Origin: Serinicoccus kebangsaanensis
GTDB lineage: Bacteria; Actinomycetota; Actinomycetes; Actinomycetales; Dermatophilaceae
Direction: 5' to 3'
Assembly (NCBI RefSeq): GCF_008919445.1
Contig: NZ_VSLG01000006.1
Span: 1-64,000, forward strand
Length of the DNA stretch: 64,000 nucleotides
The notes beneath the pieces are model-generated. The model saw only the letters and a list, made by a program, of their open reading frames with translations. It searched no databases and was not told the DNA's origin. A program made the translations under genes and the position numbers. Shown piece after piece: positions 34,319 to 43,388 of this stretch (position 1 is the stretch's first letter; each line of letters starts with the position of its first letter).

Positions 34319-35953
34319 TCAGTTCACGTCCTCGAGCGCGGCGGTCTGGCGGAATCCGAAGTAGCTGACGATCGCCACCAGGAAGAAGATGATGACCGAG
34401 ATGGCGGAGGCGAAGCCGAAGCTCGGCGTCGCACCGCCCAGGGCCAACCGGTAGGCGAGGCTGATGAGCAGGTCGGTGGACCCGATCGAGCTCTGGCCCC
34501 CCACGAAGGGTCCGCCCTCGGTGAGCAACCAGATGAGGGAGAAGTTGTTGAAGTTGAAGGCGAAGGACGCGATCATCAGCGGCCCGACGGCGACGAGGAG
34601 CAGCGGCATGATCACCCGCCGGATCGTGGTGAACGCCCCGGCCCCGTCGATCTGGGCGGCCTCCTTGACGTCGCTCGGGATCGCCTGGAGCGCGCCCGTG
34701 CAGACGATGAACCAGTAGGGGAAGCCCAGCCAGAGGTTGGTGATGAGCACCGAGGCCCGGGCCCACCACGCGTTGCCGGTCCAGTTGATGTCGAGCCCGA
34801 AGAGGTTGTTGATCAAGCCGAAGTCGGGGTTGAACATCGAGGCCCAGACCAGCGCCGTCACGTAGATCGGGAGCGCGTAGGGAAGGATCAGCAGCGATCG
34901 GTAGATCCCCTTGCCCTTGAGCCGGTCGTCGTTCATCAGGATGGCGATGGCCATGCCCAGGATGAACGTCGCGAAGACGGTGAAGGCGGCGAAGAAGACA
35001 TTCCACACGAAGACCTTGGTCAGGCCCTCGCGCAAGGTCGCGTTGGTGAAGGCGCTCGTGTAGTTCTCGAAGCCGACGAACTCGCGCCAGCCCTGCGGCA
35101 GCGCGGCGCCCTCGCCGCTCTCCGGGACGAAGTTGGCGTCCTCGGCGACGTAGACGGTGCCCGTCACCGTGTCGGTGATGGTGTCGGCCGCCTCGTCGTA
35201 GACCTTGGTGGGTGTCCCGATGAAGGCCTCGGACAGACCCACCTGGCGGATGCCGGCCGTCTGCTCGCCCGCGTCGTCGAAGACGGGCACACCGAAGTCG
35301 GCGAGGTCGTCGGACCGCTCGTTGACCTCCTGCGGGGTCAGCGTCGTCCACCCCTCGGCGGAGGTGATCCGACCGGTCGGGCCGGCCTCGACCCCGTCCG
35401 CGGGCAGCTCCTCCAGGCCGTCGAGATTGCCGACGTAGTACGCCCCCTCGGCGTCGGTGAGCAGGTAGGCCAGGTCACCGGTGGCGACGTCGGTCCCCTC
35501 CGGCACGGCGATGTTCAGGGCATACCTGCTGCTGCCCTCGACCTCCCGCACCGAGTTGGCCGTGATGGAGGCGATCGCCTCCTCCTTGGAGCTGATGTGC
35601 CCGTCACCGAAGTTGGTGAAGGAGATCTGCACCGTGTAGACCAGCGGCCAGATCTGCAGCAGGAGCATGAGCAGCACACCCGGGAAGAGGTACTTCGCCG
35701 GGATCGCCCGCTTCGTCGCATACACCGCCAGGACGCACAGTCCGATGAAGGCGACGAGGGAGACCATGAGCCAGTGGCCGGCCTCGATGATCTGCTGGGC
35801 CATCCAGCCCAGCACGACCAGACTCAGCAGGATCAGGCCCCACTTGACGATCTGGACCCACAGCGGGGTCCGGGAACTGAACTTGAGGTGCTCGCCGCTC
35901 GGTTCGAGGTTGTCGATCGCGGCGTCGACCTCGCGGCTCGTGGTGTCGGACAT
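34319..35953 (-). CDS. malF: Maltose/maltodextrin ABC permease MalF
   Basis: 544 aa. Two N-terminal helices, a third, then a large extracytoplasmic domain of about 190 residues as in E. coli MalF (the P2-type loop), followed by five helices. The EAA loop is VKEAAQIDGAGAFTTIRR. The ATG at 35953 is preferred over one 15 bp upstream because AGAGGGA is then correctly spaced. It follows malE after about 100 bp. Confidence 0.92.
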   Translation of the reverse strand: MSDTTSREVDAAIDNLEPSGEHLKFSSRTPLWVQIVKWGLILLSLVVLGWMAQQIIEAGHWLMVSLVAFIGLCVLAVYATKRAIPAKYLFPGVLLMLLLQIWPLVYTVQISFTNFGDGHISSKEEAIASITANSVREVEGSSRYALNIAVPEGTDVATGDLAYLLTDAEGAYYVGNLDGLEELPADGVEAGPTGRITSAEGWTTLTPQEVNERSDDLADFGVPVFDDAGEQTAGIRQVGLSEAFIGTPTKVYDEAADTITDTVTGTVYVAEDANFVPESGEGAALPQGWREFVGFENYTSAFTNATLREGLTKVFVWNVFFAAFTVFATFILGMAIAILMNDDRLKGKGIYRSLLILPYALPIYVTALVWASMFNPDFGLINNLFGLDINWTGNAWWARASVLITNLWLGFPYWFIVCTGALQAIPSDVKEAAQIDGAGAFTTIRRVIMPLLLVAVGPLMIASFAFNFNNFSLIWLLTEGGPFVGGQSSIGSTDLLISLAYRLALGGATPSFGFASAISVIIFFLVAIVSYFGFRQTAALEDVN

Positions 35954-36052
35954 CGGCGTCCCTCTCATGCTGCGGCGGTGCGGGATTCGGTGGACGGGAG
36001 AGGTCCCGGTCCGGCGGTGGCTCGGGCCACCGCCGGACCGGGACGGCCGGGG

Positions 36053-37393
36053 TCAGCGGCCGATGTTGGAGACGATCTCCTCCTGAGCCGCCGAGAGGCG
36101 CTCGGCGGGGTCGGCGCCGCCGACAATGTCGGCGGTGGCCTGGCCCAGGGGCTGCCACACGGCGTTCATCGCCGGGATGTTCGGCATCGGCGAGGCACCC
36201 TCGCCGGCCGCGGCCCAGGCCTCGATGTCCTCGTCCTCGGCGGACACGGTGTCCAGGGCCGACTGCAGGGCCGGGGGACGCTGGCCCGCCTCGAAGAGCG
36301 CGAGCTGCATGTCCTCGGTGGTGACGTAGGTGTTGACGAACTCCTGCGCCAGGGTCGGGTTCTGCGCACCTGAGGCGACGTAGAACATCTGAACCCCGAG
36401 GAACGGCACCGGCTCGCCGCCGTCCTCGAACGCCGGGATCGGGTCGATGGCGTACTCGATGTCGGCGCCCTCGACGTTGGGGATGGTCCACGGACCGGCG
36501 ATCATGTAGGGCGTGCGGCCCTCGGCGAAGAGCGACTCCATGGTCGGGAAGTCGATGTTGACGTTGAGCGCGTTCTCCTCGGCCAGCCACGCCATCTTCT
36601 CGGCGCCCTGGATGGTCTCCTCGGAGTCGATGATGACGTTCTGGGCGTCCCAGCCGCCGTCGTCGTTGGTGCCGAAGATGCCGCCGCCGTAGGCGGACAG
36701 GTAGGGGTAGGCGTGGTAGGCGTCGCCGACCGAGGACACGACGGTGACCATCGGCTGGTCCGCGTCACCGGCGTCGACCAGCTCCTGGCCGGTGGAGACG
36801 AGCTCCTCCATGGTGGCCGGGGCGTCGGGGGCGAGCGCGGTGTTGCGGATGAGGCCGAGCGACTCGGTGGCGTAGGGGACGCCGTAGATCTGGCCGTCGT
36901 ACTGCGTGGCCGCGAGGGACTCCTCGGTGAACAGGCCCTGGGTGTCGGACGACATCTGGACCGGCTCGACGATGCCGTTCTGGACGAACTCGCCCAGCCA
37001 GTCGTGGGCGCCGACGACGATGTCCGGGCCCTGGTCGACGTTGGCGGCGTCCTTGAACTGCTGGCGGACGTCGGTGGCCACCTGGACCTGGGTCGTGATG
37101 CCGTACTCCTCCCCGAACTGCTCGGCCCACTCGGTCAGGATCGGGGCGCGGACGTCGTCGGACCAGATGACGAGCTCGGCGTTCTCGTCGCGGACGGGGG
37201 CCTCGGTGGAGGCGGCGTCGTCTCCGGCGGCCTCGTCCTCGGAGCCCTCTTCCGAGCCCTCGTCGGAACCAGCCGACTCCTCGGCGGCGTCGCCGCCGGC
37301 GTCGGTGGTGTCCTCGGTCGAGTCGCCGCCGCAGGCGGACAGCAGCAGCGCCGCCGCGCTGGTGATGGCTACAGCACCGGTGGTGCGCTTCAT
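36053..37393 (-). CDS. malE: Maltose/maltodextrin-binding lipoprotein MalE
   Basis: 446 aa. A lipoprotein signal with lipobox LLSAC (Cys at residue 21) is followed by a very acidic, Gly/Ser/Glu/Asp-rich linker of about 45 residues, then an extracellular solute-binding protein type 1 domain (ELVIWSDDVRAPIL, QFKDAANVDQGPDIVVGAHDW, IYGVPYATESLGLIRN, YMIAGPWTI). It follows a good AAGGAG site. As first gene of the operon it is directly downstream of the operator region. Confidence 0.93.
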   Translation of the reverse strand: MKRTTGAVAITSAAALLLSACGGDSTEDTTDAGGDAAEESAGSDEGSEEGSEDEAAGDDAASTEAPVRDENAELVIWSDDVRAPILTEWAEQFGEEYGITTQVQVATDVRQQFKDAANVDQGPDIVVGAHDWLGEFVQNGIVEPVQMSSDTQGLFTEESLAATQYDGQIYGVPYATESLGLIRNTALAPDAPATMEELVSTGQELVDAGDADQPMVTVVSSVGDAYHAYPYLSAYGGGIFGTNDDGGWDAQNVIIDSEETIQGAEKMAWLAEENALNVNIDFPTMESLFAEGRTPYMIAGPWTIPNVEGADIEYAIDPIPAFEDGGEPVPFLGVQMFYVASGAQNPTLAQEFVNTYVTTEDMQLALFEAGQRPPALQSALDTVSAEDEDIEAWAAAGEGASPMPNIPAMNAVWQPLGQATADIVGGADPAERLSAAQEEIVSNIGR

Positions 37394-37503
37394 GGTTCTC
37401 CTTCGAACAGTGGTGGATCCCGGCCCGGCGCTGCTCGAGGAGCGGCGACGGTGCCGCGGTTGCCGTCACGGAAGGTGTGGCCGACATCCGGTGCCAGACA
37501 GTA

Positions 37504-37537
37504 TGCAAGAAGGCATCGGCGAGTGCAAGAACTTGCA
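37504..37537. promoter_or_regulatory. MalR/LacI-type operator with an upstream half-site
   Basis: A perfect inverted repeat TGCAAG-AA-CTTGCA lies at 37524-37537, and an extra TGCAAG half-site lies at 37504-37509, exactly 20 bp away, or two helical turns. It sits 110-145 bp upstream of malE. CTTGCA-type palindromes are the known operators of actinobacterial MalR regulators, so the lacI-type gene at the operon end is the likely binder. Confidence 0.7.
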
Positions 37538-37565
37538 AAGATTCGGTAGGTCACGATCTGCTAAC

Positions 37566-37579
37566 GTGACGCTCGTCAC
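37566..37579. promoter_or_regulatory. CRP-type palindrome in the malE/msmK divergent promoter
   Basis: Perfect 14-bp inverted repeat GTGACG-CT-CGTCAC, which has the GTGA-N6-TCAC geometry of CRP/GlxR sites. It overlaps a TAACGT hexamer at 37562-37567 and lies midway between malE and the ATPase gene. It may couple maltodextrin uptake to cAMP or carbon status (inference). Confidence 0.5.
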
Positions 37580-37710
37580 CGGCAACGGCGCCTGTCGACG
37601 GCATGCTCCGCCACCCGCGCCGACCGGCGATGACCCTGCGTCACCCGACGTCGGGTCCGTCCTTTACAACGGATCGTCCGGCACGTACCTGCCGGTGAAG
37701 GAGAAGCATC

Positions 37711-38793
37711 ATGGCAACGGTGACCTACGACAAGGCCACGCGCATCTACCCGGGAGCAGACACCCCCTCGGTCGACGAGCTCGAGATCGAGATCGCCGAC
37801 GGTGAGTTCCTCGTCCTCGTCGGCCCCTCCGGCTGCGGCAAGTCCACCTCGCTGCGCATGCTCGCGGGGCTGGAGGAGGTGAACGGCGGTCGCATCCTCA
37901 TCGGCGACAAGGACGTCACCCACATGCCGCCCAAGGACCGCGACGTCGCGATGGTCTTCCAGAACTACGCGCTCTACCCGCACATGTCGGTCGCCGACAA
38001 CATGGGCTTCGCCCTCAAGATCGCCGGCAAGTCCAAGTCCGAGATCCGCGAGCGGGTCGAGGAGGCCGCCAAGATCCTGGACCTGACGCAGTACCTCGAG
38101 CGCAAGCCGAAGGCCCTCTCCGGTGGTCAGCGTCAGCGCGTGGCGATGGGCCGCGCGATCGTGCGCCAGCCGCAGGTCTTCCTCATGGACGAGCCGCTGT
38201 CGAACCTGGACGCCAAGCTGCGCGTGCAGACCCGCACCCAGATCGCCTCGCTGCAGCGCCGCCTCGGCGTCACCACCGTCTACGTCACCCACGACCAGGT
38301 CGAGGCGATGACGATGGGCGACCGCGTGGCGGTCCTCAAGGACGGCATCCTGCAGCAGTGCGACAGCCCGCGGCACATGTACGACCACCCGAACAACGTC
38401 TTCGTCGCCGGCTTCATCGGCTCCCCGGCCATGAACCTCATGACCGTGCCGGTCGCCGACGGTGGCCTCAAGCTCGGTGACTACGTCCACCCGGTGGAGC
38501 GCGAGGTGCTCGCCAACGCCGGCAGCGAGGTCGTGCTCGGCGTGCGCCCGGAGGACGTCGACCTGTCCGACTCGGGCCGCGGGCTGCCGATCGAGATCGA
38601 CGTCGTCGAGGAGCTCGGTGCGGACGCCTACATCTACGGCGAGCTGCCCGGCTCCGGCCCCACCGACAAGCCGTTCATCGCGCGCGTCGACGGCCGCACG
38701 CCGCCGAAGAAGGGCGAGGTCGTCCACTTCACCCCCAAGGGCGACCACGTGCACATCTTCAACGCTGAGTCCGGCGAGCGCATCAGCAACTGA
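37711..38793 (+). CDS. msmK: Sugar ABC transporter ATPase (MsmK/UgpC/MalK type)
   Basis: 360 aa. An ATPase domain (Walker A GPSGCGKSTS, signature LSGGQRQRVAMGRA, Walker B VFLMDEPLSNLDAKLR, switch THDQVEAMTMGD) is followed by a MalK-type TOBE/regulatory domain (VVLGVRPEDVDL). An AAGGAG site precedes the ATG. It is divergent from malEFG rather than inside the operon, as in actinobacteria where one MsmK-like ATPase serves several sugar importers. MalK is an equally valid name. Confidence 0.9.
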   Translation: MATVTYDKATRIYPGADTPSVDELEIEIADGEFLVLVGPSGCGKSTSLRMLAGLEEVNGGRILIGDKDVTHMPPKDRDVAMVFQNYALYPHMSVADNMGFALKIAGKSKSEIRERVEEAAKILDLTQYLERKPKALSGGQRQRVAMGRAIVRQPQVFLMDEPLSNLDAKLRVQTRTQIASLQRRLGVTTVYVTHDQVEAMTMGDRVAVLKDGILQQCDSPRHMYDHPNNVFVAGFIGSPAMNLMTVPVADGGLKLGDYVHPVEREVLANAGSEVVLGVRPEDVDLSDSGRGLPIEIDVVEELGADAYIYGELPGSGPTDKPFIARVDGRTPPKKGEVVHFTPKGDHVHIFNAESGERISN

Positions 38794-38816
38794 GCGCCCG
38801 ACCGGCCGCACGTCAC

Positions 38817-38850
38817 GAGGCCGCCTGCCCCCACCGGGGCGGGCGGCCTC
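38817..38850 (+). terminator. Hairpin terminator after the sugar ABC ATPase
   Basis: A 15-bp stem (GAGGCCGCC..GGCGGCCTC outer, GCCCC..GGGGC inner, one T-G pair) with a 4-nt loop lies 24 bp after the stop. There is no U-tract, as usual in actinobacteria. Confidence 0.75.
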
Positions 38851-38865
38851 GCCGCATCCCCGGAC

Positions 38866-39019
38866 CCACCGGGCGTCGCTCGTGGTCACCTCAGGCCCCA
38901 CCGAGCGTCGCTTGTGGTTGCCTCACGCCCCACCGAGCGTCGCCTGTGGTTGCCTCACCACCCACCGAGCGTCGCCTGTGGTTGCCTCACCACCCACCGA
39001 GCGTCGCTTGTGGTGACGA
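38866..39019 (+). repeat. 32-bp tandem repeat cluster B (5 units)
   Basis: Five units beginning at 38866, 38898, 38930, 38962 and 38994, exactly 32 bp apart. They follow the terminator of the sugar ABC ATPase. The first unit matches cluster A; the others share CCACCGAGCGTCGC(C/T)TGTGG. Confidence 0.92.
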
Positions 39020-39113
39020 CCGTCGTCCACACCTCCGCGGCGGCTCTCGGCAACGTCCACAGATCCGGAGGTGACTCTGTTCGCGGCATACCGTCGCCAG
39101 GCACCGTGACCAG

Positions 39114-40145
39114 ATGGTGTCACTCGCGACTCTCCCCCGGACCCCCTTCAGCTATGCCGATGCCCTGGCCCTGGGGGTGACGCGACAGCAGCTGCGGCGT
39201 GCACTCAAGGAGGGTGCGATCGTCCGGCTGCGGCGTGGTTGGTATGCCGTCGTCGGGGTGGACGTGGCTGCCGGAGAACGCTGGGAGATGACGCGTCAGG
39301 ACCACCTGCAGCGGGTGAGAGAGGCACTGGTCGCCCATCCGGGGTGCGCCGCCGGCCACGACAGCGCCGCGATCGTCGACCAGTTGCCCCTGGTCGTCTC
39401 CCCCACGGCAGAGGTGGAGCTTGTCCGGATCGAGGACGCCCCGAGCTCGCGCCGGCTGCCCGGCGTCACCATCCATCACACGGACTCGATGGAGACCACC
39501 ACCGTGATGGTGGACGGGATCCGGTGCACGACGAGGGCCAGGACAGCGGCGGACGTGCTGCGCACCCGTCGCCTCCCCCACGGCCTGGCCATGCTCGACG
39601 AGGCGGTCCGGGCGGGGCAGGTCTCCGCGCACGAGGTGCGGGCCGTGCTGGATTCGCAGCATCGATGGGTCGGCCGACCCAAGGCACTGCGGGTGCTCGA
39701 TCTGCTCGACGGACGCCGCGAGAGCTGGGGGGAGTCCTACTCCGCCGGCGTGATCGCGCTCGCCGACCTGCCGCAGCCCATCCCCCAGGTCGACCTCTAC
39801 GACGAGAACTTCGTCTTCGTGGCTCGCCTCGACGGCCTGCTCGATCATGAACTCGTCGCCACCGAGTCGGACGGCCAGGCGAAGTACCGGATCGGCGCCA
39901 CTCCCGACACGGCTGAGCCACTTGCACGCGCCGCTCTGGCGGCGGAGTCGATCAGACAGGCCAGGATCGAGCGGCTGGGACTCGCGGTCGCACGGTGGAT
40001 GACCGAGGAAGCCATGCGGCATCCCGAGGTGGTGAGCCAGCGCATACACGCTGCCACCTCGCGGGCGCTCAACAACACCTTCATCGGCTGGGTCAGGTGG
40101 GACGGGGCCTTCCGGAAGCTGCCGCTCCTGCCTCGGACGGCGTGA
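39114..40145 (+). CDS. AbiEi-like antitoxin/winged-helix protein with DUF559-type domain
   Basis: 343 aa. The N-terminus is a winged helix of the AbiEi_4 type (SYADALALGVTRQQLRRALKEG, LRRGWYAV), followed by a middle region (IHHTDS, RCTTRARTAADVLRT) and a C-terminal DUF559-like fold (FVARLDGLLDHELVATESDG, AKYR) with acidic residues in nuclease-like positions. Such proteins are common in actinobacteria, usually annotated as type IV antitoxin family. No AbiEii toxin lies next to it, so a toxin-antitoxin role is unsupported. Confidence 0.7.
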   Translation: MVSLATLPRTPFSYADALALGVTRQQLRRALKEGAIVRLRRGWYAVVGVDVAAGERWEMTRQDHLQRVREALVAHPGCAAGHDSAAIVDQLPLVVSPTAEVELVRIEDAPSSRRLPGVTIHHTDSMETTTVMVDGIRCTTRARTAADVLRTRRLPHGLAMLDEAVRAGQVSAHEVRAVLDSQHRWVGRPKALRVLDLLDGRRESWGESYSAGVIALADLPQPIPQVDLYDENFVFVARLDGLLDHELVATESDGQAKYRIGATPDTAEPLARAALAAESIRQARIERLGLAVARWMTEEAMRHPEVVSQRIHAATSRALNNTFIGWVRWDGAFRKLPLLPRTA

Positions 40146-40178
40146 GCCAACCACAGACGACGCCCGGTGGGTGATGGG
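40143..40178 (-). repeat. Single unit of the 32-bp repeat (cluster C)
   Basis: One unit in the opposite orientation (GAGCCAACCACAGACGACGC..) starts at the 3' end of the AbiEi-like gene. Confidence 0.8.
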
Positions 40179-40190
40179 AGGTGCCGGGCC

Positions 40191-40196
40191 TACGCT
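40191..40196 (+). promoter_or_regulatory. -10 element (TACGCT), leaderless-type, for the DUF4032 gene
   Basis: TACGCT lies 6 bp before the ATG, with no ribosome binding site. Confidence 0.55.
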
Positions 40197-40202
40197 TGAG
40201 GT

Positions 40203-41450
40203 ATGCCGCTCGACATCAGCGCGATCAAGCCGGACCCGGCGATGCTGGATCTGCCGTGGGAGGTGCCGCTCGAGGAGTGGCCGGAGAGCCACCTGGCCGC
40301 GCTGCCCCGCGGCATCTCGCGGCACGTCGTCCGCTTCGTCAAGCTCAGCGGCAACGTCATCGCGGTCAAGGAGATCGCCGAGCCGCTGGCCCGGCGCGAG
40401 TTCCAGACGCTGCGCAACCTGGGCCGGATCGACCTGCCCACGGTGCAGCCGCTCGCCGTCATCTCCGGCCGGACCGACGCGGCCGGAGAGACCCTGGACG
40501 CCTGCCTGGTCACCCAGCACCTGAAGTTCTCCCTCCCCTACCGCGCCGTCTTCAGCCAGCGGATGCGCCCCGACACCGCCCGGCGCACCCTCGACGCGCT
40601 CGCCGTGCTGCTCGTCCGGCTGCACCTGGCCGGCTGCTTCTGGGGCGACGTCTCCCTCTCGAACACCCTCTTCCGCCGCGACGCGGGCGACTTCGCGGCA
40701 TACCTCGTGGACGCCGAGACGGCCGAGATCCACCCGCAGCTCTCCCCCGGTCAGCGCGAGCACGACCTCTTCGTCGCGCACGGCAACATCGCCGGCGAGC
40801 TGATGGACCTCGAGGCCGCCGGCAGCCTGGACGAGGGCGAGGACCCGATCGAGATCGCCAACCGGATCATGCACCGCTACGACCTGCTGTGGAACGAGCT
40901 CACCGGCGAGGAGCGCTTCGAGCGCGGCGACCGGTGGCGCGTCGACGAGCGGATGCGCCGGCTCAACAACCTCGGGTTCGACGTCGACGAGCTGGAGATG
41001 ACCACCGACTTCGACGGCGCCTACATCCGGATCCAGCCCAAGGTCGTGGACGCTGGCCACCACTCGCGCCGGCTGATGCACCTCACCGGTCTCGACGTCG
41101 AGGAGAACCAGGCCCGGCGGCTGCTCAACGACCTGGACGCCTACCGCGCCGCGCACGACCGGCAGGACGAGGACGAGGAGCTGGTGGCCCACGACTGGCT
41201 GGCCCGGGTCTACGAGCCGATCACCCGGTCCGTCCCGCGCGAGCTGCGCACCAAGCTGGAGGCGGCCGAGCTCTTCCACGAGATCCTCGAGCACCGGTGG
41301 TACCTCTCCGAGCAGCAGGGCTACGACTTCGCGCTCGAGGAGGCGGTGCAGGACTACGTCGCGACCGTGCTGCCGAGCAAGCCGGACGAGATCTCCATCC
41401 TCGGCGTCGACACCGAGGAGATCCCCATCCGGGCCAGGGTCTCGCGGTGA
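40203..41450 (+). CDS. DUF4032-domain protein (kinase-like fold)
   Basis: 415 aa soluble protein. The N-terminal half has a lipopolysaccharide-kinase-like pattern: FVKLSGNVIAVKEIAE with a candidate ATP-binding Lys, LVRLHLAGCFWGDVSLSNTLF resembling a catalytic loop with GD..LSN, and YLVDAETAE in place of a DFG-type motif. The C-terminal half is the DUF4032 region (YEPITRSVPREL, LFHEILEHRWYLSEQ). The function is unknown. It is transcribed alone and converges on the next gene with a 5-bp gap. Confidence 0.82.
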   Translation: MPLDISAIKPDPAMLDLPWEVPLEEWPESHLAALPRGISRHVVRFVKLSGNVIAVKEIAEPLARREFQTLRNLGRIDLPTVQPLAVISGRTDAAGETLDACLVTQHLKFSLPYRAVFSQRMRPDTARRTLDALAVLLVRLHLAGCFWGDVSLSNTLFRRDAGDFAAYLVDAETAEIHPQLSPGQREHDLFVAHGNIAGELMDLEAAGSLDEGEDPIEIANRIMHRYDLLWNELTGEERFERGDRWRVDERMRRLNNLGFDVDELEMTTDFDGAYIRIQPKVVDAGHHSRRLMHLTGLDVEENQARRLLNDLDAYRAAHDRQDEDEELVAHDWLARVYEPITRSVPRELRTKLEAAELFHEILEHRWYLSEQQGYDFALEEAVQDYVATVLPSKPDEISILGVDTEEIPIRARVSR

Positions 41451-41455
41451 CCATG

Positions 41456-42190
41456 TCAGGTATGCACGGCCGTGGCCCGGCGCACTGACCCGGCCCGCGC
41501 ACGCCCGACCGCGACGACCCCGGACGCCACCGCGCCGATGACCAGCGCGATCCCGACCACGTAGACCGACACCCCGGCATACCCCTGGGGCACGAGGTCG
41601 GGGTTGTTCGGGTTGAGGAACGGGTAGGGGTACCAGAAGTCGGCGCCGGTCACCGGGTTCGGCACGAGCGGTCCGCGGACGAGGGTGTAGACGACCCAGA
41701 CGATCGGGACGACCAGGATGGTGCCGACGGCGCGCCACGGCAGGCCGCGACGGAGCGGGGCGAGCGTCAGGTCGAGGAGCAGGAGCACCGGGCCGACGAC
41801 GTGCAGGACCTCGTTCGACCAGGCCACGGTCGTGCCCTGCGGCAGCTCGATACCGCGCAACAACGTGTTGTAGACGACCCCGGTGACCAGCATGTATGCC
41901 GTCACGCAGGCCAGTGCGACCGCGAGGGCCGGTGGCTCGCGGCGAGAGTTGTCGCCCCCCGACCGCAGCAGCCACATGCCCGCCCAGGCCAGCACGACGA
42001 CCGACCCGACGTTGGACAGGATGGTGAAGAAGCTGAAGAAATTGACCGTGGTGAGCCCCAGGTCACGCCCCGCAGCGGCCGCCCCGCCGATCGTCACGCG
42101 GGCCTGCGCGACGACGGCGGCCAGGATCAGCCCCGCCGCGACCAGCCGGACGACCGCCCACGTGGTGCGCCACTCGGCCGACCGGATCAC
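41456..42190 (-). CDS. Pr6Pr family membrane protein
   Basis: 244 aa, six hydrophobic helices, with the FAR-17a/AIG1-like pattern (NFFSFFTILSNVGSVVVL, VVYNTLLRG, WSNEVLHVVGPVLLLLD, WYPYPFLNP). Homologues are plant-type integral membrane or lipid hydrolase-related proteins; the bacterial role is unknown. GTG at 42190 is chosen because TATCGT lies 6 bp upstream; the frame continues upstream through repeat DNA and is not real there. Confidence 0.78.
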   Translation of the reverse strand: MIRSAEWRTTWAVVRLVAAGLILAAVVAQARVTIGGAAAAGRDLGLTTVNFFSFFTILSNVGSVVVLAWAGMWLLRSGGDNSRREPPALAVALACVTAYMLVTGVVYNTLLRGIELPQGTTVAWSNEVLHVVGPVLLLLDLTLAPLRRGLPWRAVGTILVVPIVWVVYTLVRGPLVPNPVTGADFWYPYPFLNPNNPDLVPQGYAGVSVYVVGIALVIGAVASGVVAVGRARAGSVRRATAVHT

Positions 42191-42196
42191 GAGCAC

Positions 42197-42202
42197 ACGA
42201 TA
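42197..42202 (-). promoter_or_regulatory. -10 element (TATCGT), leaderless-type, for the Pr6Pr gene
   Basis: TATCGT on the minus strand ends 6 bp before the GTG and decides between two nearby GTG codons. Confidence 0.5.
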
Positions 42203-42211
42203 GCGGCCGGT

Positions 42212-42373
42212 GGCCAACCACGGGCGACGCCCGGTCGGGCCTGAGCCAACCACGAGTGACGCCCGGTCGGGGGTGAGCCCACCACGGGCGACGCCCGGTC
42301 GGGCCTGAGCCAACCACAGGCGACGCCCGGTGGGTGCTGAGCCAACCACAGGCGACGCCCGGTCGGGGGTGAG
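42212..42373 (-). repeat. 32-bp tandem repeat cluster D (5 units)
   Basis: Five inverted-orientation units; the core GACGCCCGGT starts at 42226, 42258, 42290, 42322 and 42354, exactly 32 bp apart. It lies between the rlmB 3' end and the start of the Pr6Pr gene. Confidence 0.92.
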
Positions 42374-42400
42374 GGGCGGCGCGTCGGGCCGGGGGACGGG

Positions 42401-43375
42401 TCAGCCGCGGGTGCCGCCGCGCAGGCTGGCGATCTCGTAGAGCGTGACCGCTGTGGCGATGCCCGCGTTGAGCGACTCGGTCACCGCCGCCATCGGGATC
42501 GACACGACCTGGTCGCAGGTCTCGCGCACCAGCCGGGAGAGCCCCTTGCCCTCGGATCCCACCACGACGACGAGGGGTTGGTCGGCCAGGTCCAGCCCCG
42601 GCAGCTCCACGTCACCGTCGGCGTCCAGGCCGATGACGAAGAACCCCGCCTTGCGGTAGGCCTCGAGCGCCCGGGTGAGGTTCGTCGCCTGGGCGACGGG
42701 GATGCGGGCGGCGGCACCGGCCGAGGTCTTCCACGCGGCGGCGGTCACGCCGGCCGAGCGACGGGCGGGCACGAGCACCCCGTGCGCCCCGAAGGCCCCG
42801 GCCGAGCGGATGATCGCCCCCAGGTTGCGCGGGTCGGTGATGCCGTCGAGAGCCACCACGAGCGGGGTGCCCGGCAGCTGCTGCGCCACGAGGTCGTCCG
42901 GGTGGGCGTAGTCGTAGGGCGGGACCGCCAGGACCAGCCCCTGGTGGACGGCGCCGTCGGTCATCCGGTCCAGCTCGCCGCGGGGCGACTCCATCACCGG
43001 GACGCCGGCCTCGGTCGCCAGCGCGATGCTCTCCCTGACCCGGTCGTCGGACTCCATCCGGGTCCCGACGTAGAGCGCGGTCCCGGGCACCCCGGTCCGC
43101 AGCGCCTCGAGCACGCTGTTGCGCCCGGTCACCATCTCGGTCGAGGCCTTCGCCCCGCCCCGCCGCGCCCCGGACGACCGGCCGGCGCCGCCGGAGCCGG
43201 AGCCGGTCTTCTCGGTCCGTGCCGCCCTGCGCGCCGCGGGGTGACCGGTCCGGTCCTGCGCGCGAGGGGTCGGGCCCTTGCCCTTCAGCTGCTTGCGGCG
43301 CTGGCCGCCGGAACCGACGACCATGCCCTTCTTGTTGCTCGTGCGCGCGGCGCGCCGCCGCTGGTTGCCTGCCAT
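42401..43375 (-). CDS. rlmB: 23S rRNA (guanosine-2251-2'-O)-methyltransferase RlmB
   Basis: 324 aa SPOUT/TrmH-family enzyme. A highly basic, Gly/Ser-rich N-terminal extension of about 75 residues precedes the substrate-binding domain ([21 protein letters not shown]). The three knot motifs are [37 protein letters not shown] and [20 protein letters not shown]. The ATG at 43375 is 13 bp after cysS, its usual actinobacterial neighbour. Confidence 0.92.
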   Translation of the reverse strand: MAGNQRRRAARTSNKKGMVVGSGGQRRKQLKGKGPTPRAQDRTGHPAARRAARTEKTGSGSGGAGRSSGARRGGAKASTEMVTGRNSVLEALRTGVPGTALYVGTRMESDDRVRESIALATEAGVPVMESPRGELDRMTDGAVHQGLVLAVPPYDYAHPDDLVAQQLPGTPLVVALDGITDPRNLGAIIRSAGAFGAHGVLVPARRSAGVTAAAWKTSAGAAARIPVAQATNLTRALEAYRKAGFFVIGLDADGDVELPGLDLADQPLVVVVGSEGKGLSRLVRETCDQVVSIPMAAVTESLNAGIATAVTLYEIASLRGGTRG

Positions 43376-43388
43376 GTCCTTCGCTCCT

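Noticed and set aside
38866-39019. Repeat arrays as a possible CRISPR
   Set aside because: Units abut directly at 32 bp with no spacers, and no cas genes are present.
42063-42349. Short open frames inside the 32-bp repeats (minus strand), also 38914-39180 plus strand
   Set aside because: Repeated peptides such as GRRLWLA and ASLVV come from translating the repeat; no start signals or independent conservation.
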